A stretch of 64,000 nt of DNA from Candidatus Planktophila dulcis (GTDB taxonomy: Bacteria > Actinomycetota > Actinomycetes > Nanopelagicales > Nanopelagicaceae): assembly GCF_002288225.1 (NCBI RefSeq), contig NZ_CP016777.1, positions 124,001 to 188,000 on the forward strand, read 5' to 3'. How positions within the stretch are numbered: position 1 is the stretch's first letter; every line of letters starts with the position of its first letter. Both the position numbers and the translations under genes were made by a program. The notes beneath the pieces were generated by a model. That model worked only from the letters and a program-made list of their open reading frames with translations, was not told where the DNA came from and searched no databases. This document shows positions 35,739 to 49,693 of the stretch, piece by piece.

Positions 35739-36524
35739 TTGACTACATTTGTTGAGATTCAGGGCGAGAATCTCGCTGTTGAAATCTATGAACCAAAGGT
35801 CCGCATTGCAGATGTAGTGCTTGTGCATGGATTTACTGGCAGCAAAGAAGATTTCGAGGTCATCGGGCCGCTTCTCGCCGATATGGGTTATCGCGTTCTG
35901 ACCTTTGATAATCGTGGGCAACATGAATCAGCCCACAGCAAACGTGAAGATGCTTATTCCATGCACTCTCTTGCACGTGATGTCATTGAGCTTTCCAAGC
36001 ACTATGGATTTGTGAAACCACATTTACTGGGGCATTCATTTGGCGGACTTGTGGCTCAACGCGCGCTTGTGCAATCGCCAGAAACCTGGAGATCGCTCAC
36101 AATATTCTGTAGTGGCCCTCATTGGATTCCAGATAAGCCAGATCTCGATGCCACAATTCATATTCTTCAAACTATGACGATGGAAGAATCTTGGTATAAA
36201 TATAAGGATGAGACAGATAAATTGCTGCCTCGTTATGAAACATATAAGAAGCGCTGGACTGCATCAGATCCGAACTCCACCCACACTATGGCCCTTCACC
36301 TAAAGGATACTCAAGCCCTCACTGCAGAAATTGTTGCGACAAAGATTCCAGTGCATGTCATCTATGGTGAGAACGATGATGCATGGCCACTAGCGATGCA
36401 GGACCAGATGGCTAAGGATTTATCAGCCCCGCGCACCATTATTAAGGATGCAGGACATTGCCCCAATGAAGATCAACCAGAGGAAACTGTGAAGGTATTA
36501 ACGAACTTCTGGAGTGGCCTGTAA
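35739..36524 (+). CDS. Alpha/beta hydrolase
   Basis: 261 residues. Catalytic triad visible: nucleophile elbow GHSFGG (about 98-103), acid in IYGENDDAW (about 209-217) and His in DAGHCPNED (about 231-239). The oxyanion loop VHGFTGS is at about 29-35. The substrate is unknown; esterase or lactonase are equally possible. The start is TTG 35739, two bases after the ispH stop. The 3' end overlaps the convergent DUF6542 gene by 27 bases. Confidence 0.88.
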   Translation: MTTFVEIQGENLAVEIYEPKVRIADVVLVHGFTGSKEDFEVIGPLLADMGYRVLTFDNRGQHESAHSKREDAYSMHSLARDVIELSKHYGFVKPHLLGHSFGGLVAQRALVQSPETWRSLTIFCSGPHWIPDKPDLDATIHILQTMTMEESWYKYKDETDKLLPRYETYKKRWTASDPNSTHTMALHLKDTQALTAEIVATKIPVHVIYGENDDAWPLAMQDQMAKDLSAPRTIIKDAGHCPNEDQPEETVKVLTNFWSGL

Positions 36525-36926
36525 CCGTTGTGAAGGACGGCTCTTAGCCTTCTCATTAAAGAACATAAACCATCCATAGAGCGCGCTGATAAGTAGGAAT
36601 GGCGCAACGCTTGCAAGGGATGCAATGAAATCAATACCAACGCGTGATGGACGAAGTCCATCGCTGAAGATTGTGTAGATAAGAGTGGTTGCTGCATAGG
36701 CAAGCGGTGGGGTAACAGCTGATACGTAGCGAGTTCCGGTGCGACCGTATGCAATACCGCCATATGTGACAAGACAAATTATTAAGCCTGAGAGAATTCC
36801 TGCACCACCGCGAATCCACATCTCAAGCCAGACAAATATGAAGATGAAGAAAGATTGTAGAACAACAACACCTTGCTTCTTAAGGCCAGGGCCTGAGATT
36901 GCCGGCTTCTTGATTGCTGTTGCCAT
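36498..36926 (-). CDS. DUF6542-type membrane protein
   Basis: 142 residues, four predicted membrane helices between a basic N-terminus and a basic tail. It contains the region GAGILSGLIICLVTYGGIA and VTPPLAYA, matching the small actinobacterial membrane family found between ispH and ychF (M. tuberculosis Rv1111c). Function unknown. It lies 3 bases downstream of rmuC and probably shares its transcript. Confidence 0.8.
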   Translation of the reverse strand: MATAIKKPAISGPGLKKQGVVVLQSFFIFIFVWLEMWIRGGAGILSGLIICLVTYGGIAYGRTGTRYVSAVTPPLAYAATTLIYTIFSDGLRPSRVGIDFIASLASVAPFLLISALYGWFMFFNEKAKSRPSQRLQATPEVR

Positions 36927-36929
36927 CTC

Positions 36930-38108
36930 TTACTCCTCTACTACTTCTACATCGATGAAATCATCTGTTTCAAGATCTGGGTTATTGAGCGCCCTGACAT
37001 CTGCAGGAGCATCAGGATATTCGATTGCAAGCTTCTCTTTATCACCTGCAACTCCCAGCTTATGAATACGGCGAGCAGGTGAGAGAACAGTCTTTTCAGC
37101 CGTTGGCACCAGATCCTCATATGCCTTAGATGTGGAGTTAATCGCCTTACCGACCGCCACAATCTTTGAATGCAAAAGGGTGATGTTCTTTAGAAATGTT
37201 GCTGCAACCTTGGTGATGTCATCTGCATTTTCAGCTAATTGGTTGCGAGTAAAGATATGTCCAACGGTGCGAAGAAGTGCCATGGTGGTTGTGGGAGTTG
37301 CAAGCGTGACGCCGACTTTAAAGGCTTTCTCAAGCAGCGTTGGATCGATACGAAGTGCCTCTGCCAGAAGGGTTTCAAATGGGAGAAAGAGAACGACGAA
37401 ATCTGGTGAGCCCTGTGACTTGTGATAGCCGCGCTTTGAGAGTGCATCCACGTGCTTAAGTAAATCTTTGGTATGAAGAGCTAAGAGTTCATCTCGCTCT
37501 GCCTGATCTTCAGTACCAAATGCTTCAAGGAAACGATCAAAGGGAAATTTGGAGTCGATAAACAACTTAGAACCACCAGGCATATGCACGGTGATATCGG
37601 GAATGCCAGATGAATCTGAGTCAGTTGTTGAACGCTGTGCATCATATTCATGGCCTTCGCGAAGTCCTGCTTGCTCCAGCAGTAATTGCAATTGTGCTTC
37701 GCCAAATTTTCCGCGGGTCTGCGAACTCGCTAACGCTCCAGCAATCTTTTTTGTCTCATCAAAGAAGGTAGTGGAGGCTTTGCGCATCTCATCGATGGTG
37801 CCTACTAATTGCGTCTCTGATGCAATACGTTTTTCTGCAGCTTCTTGAGATTGTGCGCGCATACGTTCAACGCTTGCCTTCATCTCCTCCATCTGCGTTG
37901 CAATCTTTGTATCGTTTTCAGATTTTGCCTCAGCAGCTTTGAGGCGATCATCAGATGCTTTGAGCAAGACCTTCACATCGTTGAGTTCTTGCGCCAATGA
38001 ATGAGATGAGGAGGAAGTATTTTTCATCCGTGAAATCCAGATACCAAGGCCCAATCCAAGAAAGAGGCCGATAATCAGAGTTATTAAGGTCACGAGTGCG
38101 CTGGACAT
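36930..38108 (-). CDS. rmuC: DNA recombination protein RmuC
   Basis: 392 residues. N-terminal membrane anchor (about 5-27), a long coiled coil (about 30-130), then the RmuC nuclease-like domain (about 135-345) with GKFGEAQLQLLLEQAGL, IPDITVHMPGG and FIDSKFPFDRFLEAF. RmuC limits inversions at short repeats in E. coli. The acidic tail ends DDFIDVEVVEE. No clear TANNNT element or Shine-Dalgarno is seen at the ATG. Confidence 0.93.
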   Translation of the reverse strand: MSSALVTLITLIIGLFLGLGLGIWISRMKNTSSSSHSLAQELNDVKVLLKASDDRLKAAEAKSENDTKIATQMEEMKASVERMRAQSQEAAEKRIASETQLVGTIDEMRKASTTFFDETKKIAGALASSQTRGKFGEAQLQLLLEQAGLREGHEYDAQRSTTDSDSSGIPDITVHMPGGSKLFIDSKFPFDRFLEAFGTEDQAERDELLALHTKDLLKHVDALSKRGYHKSQGSPDFVVLFLPFETLLAEALRIDPTLLEKAFKVGVTLATPTTTMALLRTVGHIFTRNQLAENADDITKVAATFLKNITLLHSKIVAVGKAINSTSKAYEDLVPTAEKTVLSPARRIHKLGVAGDKEKLAIEYPDAPADVRALNNPDLETDDFIDVEVVEE

Positions 38109-38144
38109 GGGGCAATCGTGGCAGGAGGCACTGACAATTCCCCG

Positions 38145-38150
38145 TAGGCT
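38145..38150 (+). promoter_or_regulatory. Predicted -10 element (TAGGCT) of ychF
   Basis: TAGGCT ends 9 bases before the ychF ATG at 38160; there is no Shine-Dalgarno between. Confidence 0.35.
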
Positions 38151-38159
38151 GTCCTACTT

Positions 38160-39225
<1,066 letters not shown>

Positions 39226-39233
<8 letters not shown>

Positions 39234-41154
39234 TAACCCAGCCCTAAACACAGCCCGAGCCCGACTTAATCAGGCACACCTGAAGGGTCTTCCTAAGAAG
39301 ACCCGTGACAACCTTCGCAACGTTGCGATCATCGCTCACGTTGACCACGGTAAAACAACACTCGTTGATGCGATGTTGTGGCAATCCGGAGCCTTCGCTG
39401 CTTATAAGAAGCAAGAAGAAGGTCAAGATCGCATGATGGATTCAATGGATCTAGAACGCGAAAAGGGAATTACGATTCTTGCGAAGAACACATCTGTTCG
39501 TCGCGGTGACACTGTCATCAACATCATTGACACACCAGGCCACGCAGATTTCGGTGGTGAAGTTGAACGTGGTCTTGAGATGGTCGATGGAGTAATCCTT
39601 CTCGTTGATGCATCAGAAGGTCCACTTCCACAGACACGCTTTGTATTACGTAAAGCGCTACAGAAGAATCTTCCCGTCATTCTCCTTATTAATAAGGTTG
39701 ACCGTTCTGACTCACGTATTGCAGAAGTTGTGGATGAGGCATATGCACTCTTCCTTGACCTTGATGCAAATGAAGAGCAGATTGAATTTCCTGTTGTCTA
39801 CGCCTCCGCTAAGGCAGGTCGTGCATCGCTGACTCGTCCTGCAGATGGTGGAATGCCAGAGGAAGAAAATCTCGATGTTCTCTTCGACACTATCTTCTCT
39901 GCAATTCCAGCTCCTGTTTATCACGAAGGTGCACCACTTCAAGCACACGTGACAAACCTTGACTCTTCACCATTCCTTGGACGCCTTGCACTATGCCGCG
40001 TTCACGAAGGAACAATCAAGAAGGGCCAGACAGTTTCATGGATTAAGACAGATGGGACAACAGAGCGTGTGAAGGTCTCAGAACTTTTGATGACTGAAGC
40101 ACTCGAACGTGTTCCAGCACTTGAGGCAGGCCCTGGCGACATCATCGCTGTTGCCGGCATTGAGACCATCACTTTAGGTGAAACCCTTGCAGACCTTGAG
40201 AATTCACATGCTCTTCCACTGATTACAGTTGATGAGCCATCTATCTCGATGACAATCGGTATTAATACATCACCACTAGCGGGCAAGAGCGGCAAGATGC
40301 TTACTGCGCGCCAAGTTAAGGATCGTCTTGATAAAGAGTTGGTCGGTAACGTCTCACTTCGTGTTCTGAACACAGAACGTCCTGACACATGGGAAGTTCA
40401 AGGTCGTGGCGAACTTCAGCTAGCAGTGTTGGTTGAAATCATGAAGCGCGAAAGCTTTGAACTCACAGTGGGTAAACCACAGGTTGTTACCAAGATGATT
40501 GATGGAAAACTTAATGAACCGATGGAACATCTAACTATTGATGCACCTGAAGATTACTTAGGTGTTCTTACTCAGTTGATGGCACTTCGTAAGGGCCGTA
40601 TGGAGCAGATGGTTAACCACGGAACCGGTTGGATTCGTCTTGACTACAAGGTTCCATCTCGTGGTCTTATTGGTTTCCGTACTGAGTTCTTAACTGAAAC
40701 TCGCGGAACAGGTTTGCTTCACCATGTCTTTGATTCATATGAACCTTGGTATGGAGAACTTCGCACACGTGCAACAGGTTCTCTTGTCTCAGACCGTATT
40801 GGCGCAGTGACTTCTTATGCACTCGCCGGTATTCAAGAGCGCGGTTCAATCTTCGTTGAACCAGGTGATGAAGTCTATGAAGGCATGGTTATTGGTGAGA
40901 ATTCACGATCCGATGATATGGATGTCAACTGTGTTCGTGAGAAGAAGCTCACCAATATGCGCGCGTCAGGCACAGATGATTCTGAAAAGTTGATTCCACC
41001 TAAGAAGCTGAACATGGAAGGCGCTCTCGAATTCTGTCGCGAAGATGAGTGCGTAGAAGTAACTCCAGCTGTTGTTCGAATCCGCAAGGTGACTCTCGAT
41101 GGCGCAGAGCGCGCCCGAGCAACATCACGCGCAAAGAAGAACAACCAGAGCTAA
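39226..41154 (+). CDS. typA: Ribosome-binding GTPase TypA/BipA
   Basis: 642 residues. Translation-factor GTPase involved in late 50S assembly and stress adaptation. G1 AHVDHGKTTLVDAM (about 36-49), G2 region EREKGITIL, G3 DTPGHADFGGEVERG (about 102-116) and G4 NKVD. EF-G-like domains III and V and the TypA-specific C-terminal domain (RDPRGLIGFRTEF-like SRGLIGFRTEF) follow. It starts within the last codons of ychF. Confidence 0.97.
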
Positions 41155-41185
41155 ATTGTCAGTGGCTTACGGTTGAATTAGAACT

Positions 41186-44100
41186 GTGAGTAAGAACCCT
41201 TCAGCACCTCTTCGCCTCGTGCGAGCAGATGCTGAGGGGTTCTCTCTTTCCCTCAGCGCTGATCAAAAGGCTGCCGTTGCCCATCGTGGTTCACCACTGA
41301 TTCTTAAAGGTGCAACGGGCACAGGAAAGACAACTGTTCTGATTGAAGCAGCGCTATCGCGCATTGCAGCAGGGCAATCTCCTGACTCCATTCTTTTACT
41401 TACCTATGGCCGCGAACGCGCATCTGAAATGCGTGATGTGATTGTGACAAGGTCGCAAGCGACAGCCTTTGAACCACTAGCTCGAACATTTCACTCACTT
41501 GCATATTCGATTCTCAAGATGCGTACTGGTGATAACTATCGCGAGATTGTTCTTCTCTCCGGCGCTGAACAAGAAACTTTTATCTCTCAACTTCTTGATG
41601 GCGATATTGAAGATGGATATAAGCAGTGGCACGATGACTTAAAGAAGACTCCTGAATCACTGGGTGAGCCTTTGCAGACACAAGGATTTGTTCGAGAGCT
41701 TCGAGATTTGATTATGCGCGCTAATGAACGCGGCATCACACCGGATGCATTGGCAGAGCGTGGTCACCAACTGGGTGAGAAGTATTGGCCAGGCGCTGCA
41801 GATTTCTGGAAGCGCTATTTAGGGGCTATGACTTTGCAAGAGGTATTGGCAGGAGATGCCAAGGTGCGCATTGATCCATCTGAAATCATTAACTCTGCAA
41901 TTAATTACTTGCGTGCCAACCCTGAATTATTAACTGAACTTCGCGGGCGATTTAGCACCATCATTGTTGATGAATTCCAAGAGAGTGATCCAGCTCAGCG
42001 CACACTGCTCTCACTTCTTGCAGGCTCAGACCTTGTGATTGTTGCAGATAGCGCAAGTGCTGTTGGGCGATTCCGAGGAGCAGATCCTGAAGGAGTTGCT
42101 GCAGTCATTGGCTCCTATGTGGCAGCAGGTGCTAAAGAGATTGTGTTAACTGAGAATTTCCGTGGCATACCTACTGCCCAGACTGCGTGCTTGCATTCAG
42201 AATCTGAAGAGGCGCAATACATCGCATACCTATTTAAGCGAGCACATCTCATGCAAGGAGTTCCTTATTCTCAGATGGCTGTGATTGTCAGATCTCATGG
42301 ACAGACTGCATCGGCCATTAGACGTGCTTTTGCGCAGGTCTCTATCCCAACGGCAGGAGATGTTGAAGCGCTTGCTCATAACGCTGCAATTGCTCCACTC
42401 CTTTTACTTGCACGCGTTGCAACAGGTGCCCAGCCCCTGAACCTTGATACGGCGGAGAAGTTACTGACATCTGAATTTGGGGGAGCAACCTCGGTCTCAC
42501 TGCGTCGCACAAGAGCTGCACTCCTTGCTGCCCGTGATGAAGCAAGCGATAAGAGATCTGGAACCCAGTTGATTCTGGATGCGATCCTCACAGGAGATAT
42601 CGCTATCGAAGATTCTGCTGAGTTAATACGAATTCACAACTTGCTCGCACTTGCCAAGAAATCAATTGCAAAGAAGAGTGCAACGATTCATGATCTGTTG
42701 TGGGCAATCTGGAATAACGCTACCAATAGCGATAACGAGAAGATTGCAGATGCGTGGAGGGCAGCAGCTCTGAAGGGTGGATCTCGCGGAGCATCGGCTG
42801 ATCGCGATCTGGATGCGATGATCCAACTCTTTGATACAGCAGCACGGCATATTGAACGTTTTCCTGGTGCTAAACCTGACTTATTCTTGACTGAAATTTC
42901 CAATGAAACAATTGTCTCTGACCTTATTACTGCAAAGGGTGTTCGCCCTGATGTCGTTGAAATCCTTACTGTGCACTCTGCAAAGGGACGTCAGTGGCAA
43001 TATGTTGCAGTAGCTGGCGTGCAAGAAGGTGCTTGGCCAAACTTGAAGCAGCGCAGTTCACTTCTTGGCGCTGAACGACTTGTTGAGCGAGTGCGCCATG
43101 GCGATGAACTTGCACAAGTCACCCTGGACATGATTGCTGCATCATCACTTGCAGAAGATGAAGCGCGACTATTTCATGTTGCAACAACTCGTGCTCGTCA
43201 ATCACTTCTTGTGACAGCAATCTCTCGCGAAGATGAAACCCCATCCATCTTCTTTGAAGATCTTGCAGAATCACTCGGAACAGCAGCTGCTGAAGTCGAA
43301 GTGCCAAGGCCGCTGACAGCATCCGCACTTGTTGCAACGCTGCGACGCGAAGTAAACCTTTCAGGCAATACTGGTGCAGCATCTCTGCTGAAGACTTTGA
43401 GTGCCAATGGAATTCATCTCGCTCAACCATCACAGTGGCTGGGATCGGCCTCTATTACGAGTGAGCTACCTGTGGTTGATGAGGGTGCTCTTGTTCCTGT
43501 TTCACCATCGGGTGCTGAGAACTTCACTGAATGCGGCCTTAAATGGTTCTTGGAGAAAAGCGGTGGCACCGATGGTGATTCCACAGCGCAGTTACTGGGA
43601 TCTGTTATTCACGAATTTGCACGTCTTAAAGTAGATGAACCAGGAATTACTGATGAGGCGTTGCAGAGCAAACTTATTGATTCATGGCCGTTGATTGACG
43701 ATAGCCAGGGCTGGATTAGCCATGCAGCCCTTGCACGGGCTAAGAAGATGCTCGAGCGCTTCTCGCTCTTTCATACCAAGTCGCTAGCCGACAATAACCG
43801 CACAGTTGCAGGTGTTGAGAAGAGCTTTGAGATCACTGTGGGACGCGCACTTATCCGAGGAAATGTTGACCGTATTGAAGTAGATAGTGATGGCAAGCAT
43901 TACATCATCGACTTTAAGACAGGAAAGAAAGAGATTTCGGGAGATGATGCAAAGACTAACTTGCAACTTGCTTGCTATCAGCTAGGTGTTGTCCTTGATG
44001 GATTTGAAGAGAAGTTAAAGTCCACAGATGTCACCGGTGCTCAGCTTGTCTATCTGGCAAGTAAGAATAAGAGCTATAGCACTCGTGAGCAGGGCGCGCT

Positions 44101-44254
44101 TGTTGATGTTGAGGCGACTACAGCAATTCTTGAAGAGATTGCAGTGGGTATGGGTGGTGCAACATTTACTGCGCGCAAGAACGATATGTGTAAGCAGTGC
44201 AAGGTAAAGCCTTCTTGTCCTCTCTATCTTGAAGGTAAGGCGGTGCATCAGTGA
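41186..44254 (+). CDS. adnA: AdnA subunit of the AdnAB helicase-nuclease
   Basis: 1022 residues. Part of the actinobacterial RecBCD/AddAB counterpart that resects double-strand breaks. Walker A GATGTGKTT (about 42-50), DEFQ box IIVDEFQESDPAQ, motif V/VI TVHSAKGRQWQ and HVATTRARQSLL. The C-terminal RecB-like nuclease has GNVDRIEV and DFKTGKK. A Cys before the nuclease (TECGLKW) plus C-x2-C-x5-C at the end (about 1005-1014) fit a 4Fe-4S cluster. GTG start, 31 bases after typA, overlaps adnB by 4 bases. Confidence 0.93.
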   Translation: MSKNPSAPLRLVRADAEGFSLSLSADQKAAVAHRGSPLILKGATGTGKTTVLIEAALSRIAAGQSPDSILLLTYGRERASEMRDVIVTRSQATAFEPLARTFHSLAYSILKMRTGDNYREIVLLSGAEQETFISQLLDGDIEDGYKQWHDDLKKTPESLGEPLQTQGFVRELRDLIMRANERGITPDALAERGHQLGEKYWPGAADFWKRYLGAMTLQEVLAGDAKVRIDPSEIINSAINYLRANPELLTELRGRFSTIIVDEFQESDPAQRTLLSLLAGSDLVIVADSASAVGRFRGADPEGVAAVIGSYVAAGAKEIVLTENFRGIPTAQTACLHSESEEAQYIAYLFKRAHLMQGVPYSQMAVIVRSHGQTASAIRRAFAQVSIPTAGDVEALAHNAAIAPLLLLARVATGAQPLNLDTAEKLLTSEFGGATSVSLRRTRAALLAARDEASDKRSGTQLILDAILTGDIAIEDSAELIRIHNLLALAKKSIAKKSATIHDLLWAIWNNATNSDNEKIADAWRAAALKGGSRGASADRDLDAMIQLFDTAARHIERFPGAKPDLFLTEISNETIVSDLITAKGVRPDVVEILTVHSAKGRQWQYVAVAGVQEGAWPNLKQRSSLLGAERLVERVRHGDELAQVTLDMIAASSLAEDEARLFHVATTRARQSLLVTAISREDETPSIFFEDLAESLGTAAAEVEVPRPLTASALVATLRREVNLSGNTGAASLLKTLSANGIHLAQPSQWLGSASITSELPVVDEGALVPVSPSGAENFTECGLKWFLEKSGGTDGDSTAQLLGSVIHEFARLKVDEPGITDEALQSKLIDSWPLIDDSQGWISHAALARAKKMLERFSLFHTKSLADNNRTVAGVEKSFEITVGRALIRGNVDRIEVDSDGKHYIIDFKTGKKEISGDDAKTNLQLACYQLGVVLDGFEEKLKSTDVTGAQLVYLASKNKSYSTREQGALVDVEATTAILEEIAVGMGGATFTARKNDMCKQCKVKPSCPLYLEGKAVHQ

Positions 44255-47200
44255 TAGAGAAATACTCACCTGACCAAGTCGCCGAGATGATCATCTCGAT
44301 TGATCCCACCTTCCATCTGCCATCGGATGAGCAGCGCCCGATTATTTCTATTCACGATAATCCACTTGAACCTGCTGTTGTTATTGCTGGTGCTGGATCT
44401 GGAAAGACAGAGACGATGGCAGCGCGCGTTGTCTATCTCGTTGCAAATGAAATCGCACGCCCTGATCAAATTCTTGGTCTTACCTTTACACGCAAGGCAG
44501 CAGGTGAGCTCAATACTCGTATCCGCAAACGACTTCGCCAATTCCAGCAGGCTCAAGATAAGCAAGGAATAGCGCGCACTTTTAGCTCACTCGATACCGC
44601 AGTAACTACCTATCACTCCTATGCAGGACGTCTCTTGAGTGAACATGCAATTCGTTACGGCATTGATGCTGATGTTCAACCACTGGGTGAAGCCGCTGTG
44701 TGGATGTCTGCTAATAAGTTGGTGCGTGAGTGGGATGACGGCACCTTTGCAACCAGTGATGCTGCAAGCACTGTTGTGAAGGATTTATTGGGACTCACAT
44801 CGATGGTCTTAGAGCACCGAGTGACGGTGGATCAAATCAGAGATGCTGATGAGAAGGTATTGCATGAAGTAGCACAGATGACAGGTGCTACCAATGAAGA
44901 GACTCGTAAGGTTGCCAAGGTTCTCAACCAACGCATTGCGATGCTGCCGATGATGCAAGCCTTCTTAGAGGCACGACGTCAATCAGGTGAACTCTCATTC
45001 GATGATCAGATTGCACTCGCTGCAGATATCGCAGTCAACTTCCCTGATGTGGGAGTGTTAGAGCGCGCTAAATATCCAATTGTTCTGCTCGATGAATATC
45101 AAGATACATCGCAATCACAGGTGCGCTTGTTATCTGCTCTCTTTGGTGGGGGACACCCGGTTACAGCTGTGGGCGATCCATGCCAATCTATCTACACATG
45201 GCGCGGTGCATCATCTGGCACCATCAGCGCATTTAACGCAAACTTTCCTAAATCAGATGGTGCAACAGGTAAAAATGTCTATGAACTCCTTACTACCTAT
45301 CGCAACGATGAATCAATTCTTACTCTTGCCAATGCAATTTCAGCAGATGTTCGAAAAGATGAAGGCATCACTGTTGCAGCGCTTAAGCCACGTAAGGGTG
45401 CTGGAAAAGGAAATCTCACTTGCGGTGTATTTGAAAACCTTGAAGGTGAAGCAACTGCTATCGCTGAATACTTCACGCCTTTGTGGAGTAATCCAGAGCG
45501 CCTAAAGGTTGGCAGCAAAGTTCCAAAAACATTTGCCGTATTGGTCCGAAAGCGCGCACAGATTGCTCTGATTCAGGAAGCTCTTGCAAAGGCTGGAATA
45601 CCTTCTGAAGTCCTTGGTTTAGGTGGACTTGTGCATGTTCCTGAGATTGCAGATCTTGTTGCAATGCTTAAAGTAATCAATAACCCAGATGCAGGTGCCT
45701 CACTCATGCGTCACCTGACAGGGCCACGTATCAACCTTGGACCGCGCGATATTGCAGCTTTGGGCCGCTTTGCTCGCTCACGCTCTGAATCACTTTCAGC
45801 CGATAGTCGCAGCATCGTGAAGAACATTGTTGTCGGCAATCCACAATCTGCTGAAGCAGATGATCAATTCATTGGAAGTGTCATTGATGCACTCGATGAG
45901 ATTGAGAAGTGTGAGAAGTCAAAGTTCAGCTCAGTGGGATATGAACGGTTAACTTCATTTGCATCTGACCTGCGTCGTCTGCGCGCTCGTGCATCTGCGC
46001 CCATTACAGATCTCATAGTTGATATCGAGCGATATTTGAACTTAGAGACTGAAGTGATGTTGCGCGATGGCGGAACACATGGTCGTCGCCATCTTGACCG
46101 CTTTATGGATGAGGCTGCAAAGTTTGCTCGTAGTGGTGGAACGCTGACCGCCTTCTTGCAATGGCTCGATGTTGCAAGTGAAGAAGAGGGTGGCCTTAAG
46201 GCTGGAACACCTGATGTTGATGCAAGCGTTGTTCAGATTCTCACCATCCATATGGCAAAGGGAGCTGAATGGGATGTTGTTGCTGTCCCAGGACTTGCTG
46301 AAGGAACTTTCCCTGGGGCTAATTCATCAGATTCCGATAACTGGATTACCAATGAACGACATATTCCATTCTCACTGCGAGGCGATAAGGATATTTTGCC
46401 TGGCTTTTCTTGGAACGCAGCAACTACCAATGCAGCTGCGAAGAAGGCCATTGATGCATTTGCTGATCACTGTGTTGATTTCAAGATGCGGGAGGAGATC
46501 CGCCTTGGTTATGTGGCCATCACTCGTGCCCGCACACATCTCTTCTGCTCGACATCTTTCTGGCGAGATGGTGCAAAACCTGTGGCACCTTCTGTTCTCT
46601 ATGAAAAGGTGCAAGAGGTCGCAAGTGCTGTGGGAACAGTGATTTCAGCCCCCATTGCACCTGCAAGCACTGATCGAAATCCTGCAAAAGATATTGAAAT
46701 CACCGCGCAGTGGCCACGAGATCCTCTCGGTAATCGCCGTGCAGATTTTGATCGCACAGTCTCTCTTGTTGAGTCTGCAGCTCCTATAAATCTTGAAGGC
46801 ACCGTCGATGATGGGCTTCGTGATTTTGCAGATGATGCCCGTGCCATCATCGCTGAATTCAATGAATACAAGGCAGGTGCTCACAGCGTTGCACTGCCAC
46901 CACGCCTTTCCACATCAACTCTTATCGCACTGCATGAAAACCCTGCTGAACTTGCACGCACTATTCGCCGCCCGATGCCACGTGCTATGGATGAGTACTC
47001 ACATCGTGGAACGGCATTTCACTTATGGATTGAAAATCACTTCAATGCAAAGACTCTCTTTGACGATGAAGATTTCGATCTGCTCACTCCCTTTGAGGAA
47101 GATCAGAAGCTTGAAGATCTCAAAGCTAAGTGGCTTGCATCAAGTTGGGCATCTTTGCAACCACATGCAGTTGAAGTTCCTTTTGAAACTGTTATTGCTG

Positions 47201-47463
47201 GAATTCTTGTTAGAGGTCGTATCGATGCTGTCTATAAGACAGATGCTGGGTTTGAAGTGGTGGATTGGAAGACAGGTTCTAAGGTCTTGGGTGAATCTTC
47301 TGCCGTGCAGCTTGCTGTCTATCGCTTAGCCTGGGCGAAGTTGCAGGGAATTTCAGTAGACCAAGTCACTGCGGCATTTCATTACGTGCCCACAAATACA
47401 ACAGATCGACGAGCAAACCTCTTATCTGAAGGTCAACTCATCGATCTGTTGAGTGTGAAGTAG
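44251..47463 (+). CDS. adnB: AdnB subunit of the AdnAB helicase-nuclease
   Basis: 1070 residues. UvrD-like motor with Walker A GAGSGKTET (about 47-55), LTFTRKAAGELN, DEYQ box LLDEYQDTSQSQ (about 278-289), GDPCQSIYTWRGAS, TIHMAKGAEWD and YVAITRARTHLF. The C-terminal nuclease has HRGTAFHLWIE, RGRIDAVY, DWKTGSK and QLAVYRLAW. Unlike AdnA it lacks a C-terminal Cys cluster. The order adnA-adnB is that of Rv3202c-Rv3201c. GTG start overlaps the adnA stop. Confidence 0.94.
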   Translation: MIEKYSPDQVAEMIISIDPTFHLPSDEQRPIISIHDNPLEPAVVIAGAGSGKTETMAARVVYLVANEIARPDQILGLTFTRKAAGELNTRIRKRLRQFQQAQDKQGIARTFSSLDTAVTTYHSYAGRLLSEHAIRYGIDADVQPLGEAAVWMSANKLVREWDDGTFATSDAASTVVKDLLGLTSMVLEHRVTVDQIRDADEKVLHEVAQMTGATNEETRKVAKVLNQRIAMLPMMQAFLEARRQSGELSFDDQIALAADIAVNFPDVGVLERAKYPIVLLDEYQDTSQSQVRLLSALFGGGHPVTAVGDPCQSIYTWRGASSGTISAFNANFPKSDGATGKNVYELLTTYRNDESILTLANAISADVRKDEGITVAALKPRKGAGKGNLTCGVFENLEGEATAIAEYFTPLWSNPERLKVGSKVPKTFAVLVRKRAQIALIQEALAKAGIPSEVLGLGGLVHVPEIADLVAMLKVINNPDAGASLMRHLTGPRINLGPRDIAALGRFARSRSESLSADSRSIVKNIVVGNPQSAEADDQFIGSVIDALDEIEKCEKSKFSSVGYERLTSFASDLRRLRARASAPITDLIVDIERYLNLETEVMLRDGGTHGRRHLDRFMDEAAKFARSGGTLTAFLQWLDVASEEEGGLKAGTPDVDASVVQILTIHMAKGAEWDVVAVPGLAEGTFPGANSSDSDNWITNERHIPFSLRGDKDILPGFSWNAATTNAAAKKAIDAFADHCVDFKMREEIRLGYVAITRARTHLFCSTSFWRDGAKPVAPSVLYEKVQEVASAVGTVISAPIAPASTDRNPAKDIEITAQWPRDPLGNRRADFDRTVSLVESAAPINLEGTVDDGLRDFADDARAIIAEFNEYKAGAHSVALPPRLSTSTLIALHENPAELARTIRRPMPRAMDEYSHRGTAFHLWIENHFNAKTLFDDEDFDLLTPFEEDQKLEDLKAKWLASSWASLQPHAVEVPFETVIAGILVRGRIDAVYKTDAGFEVVDWKTGSKVLGESSAVQLAVYRLAWAKLQGISVDQVTAAFHYVPTNTTDRRANLLSEGQLIDLLSVK

Positions 47464-49674
<2,211 letters not shown>

Positions 49675-49693
49675 ATGAATTTAGGGAAAATTG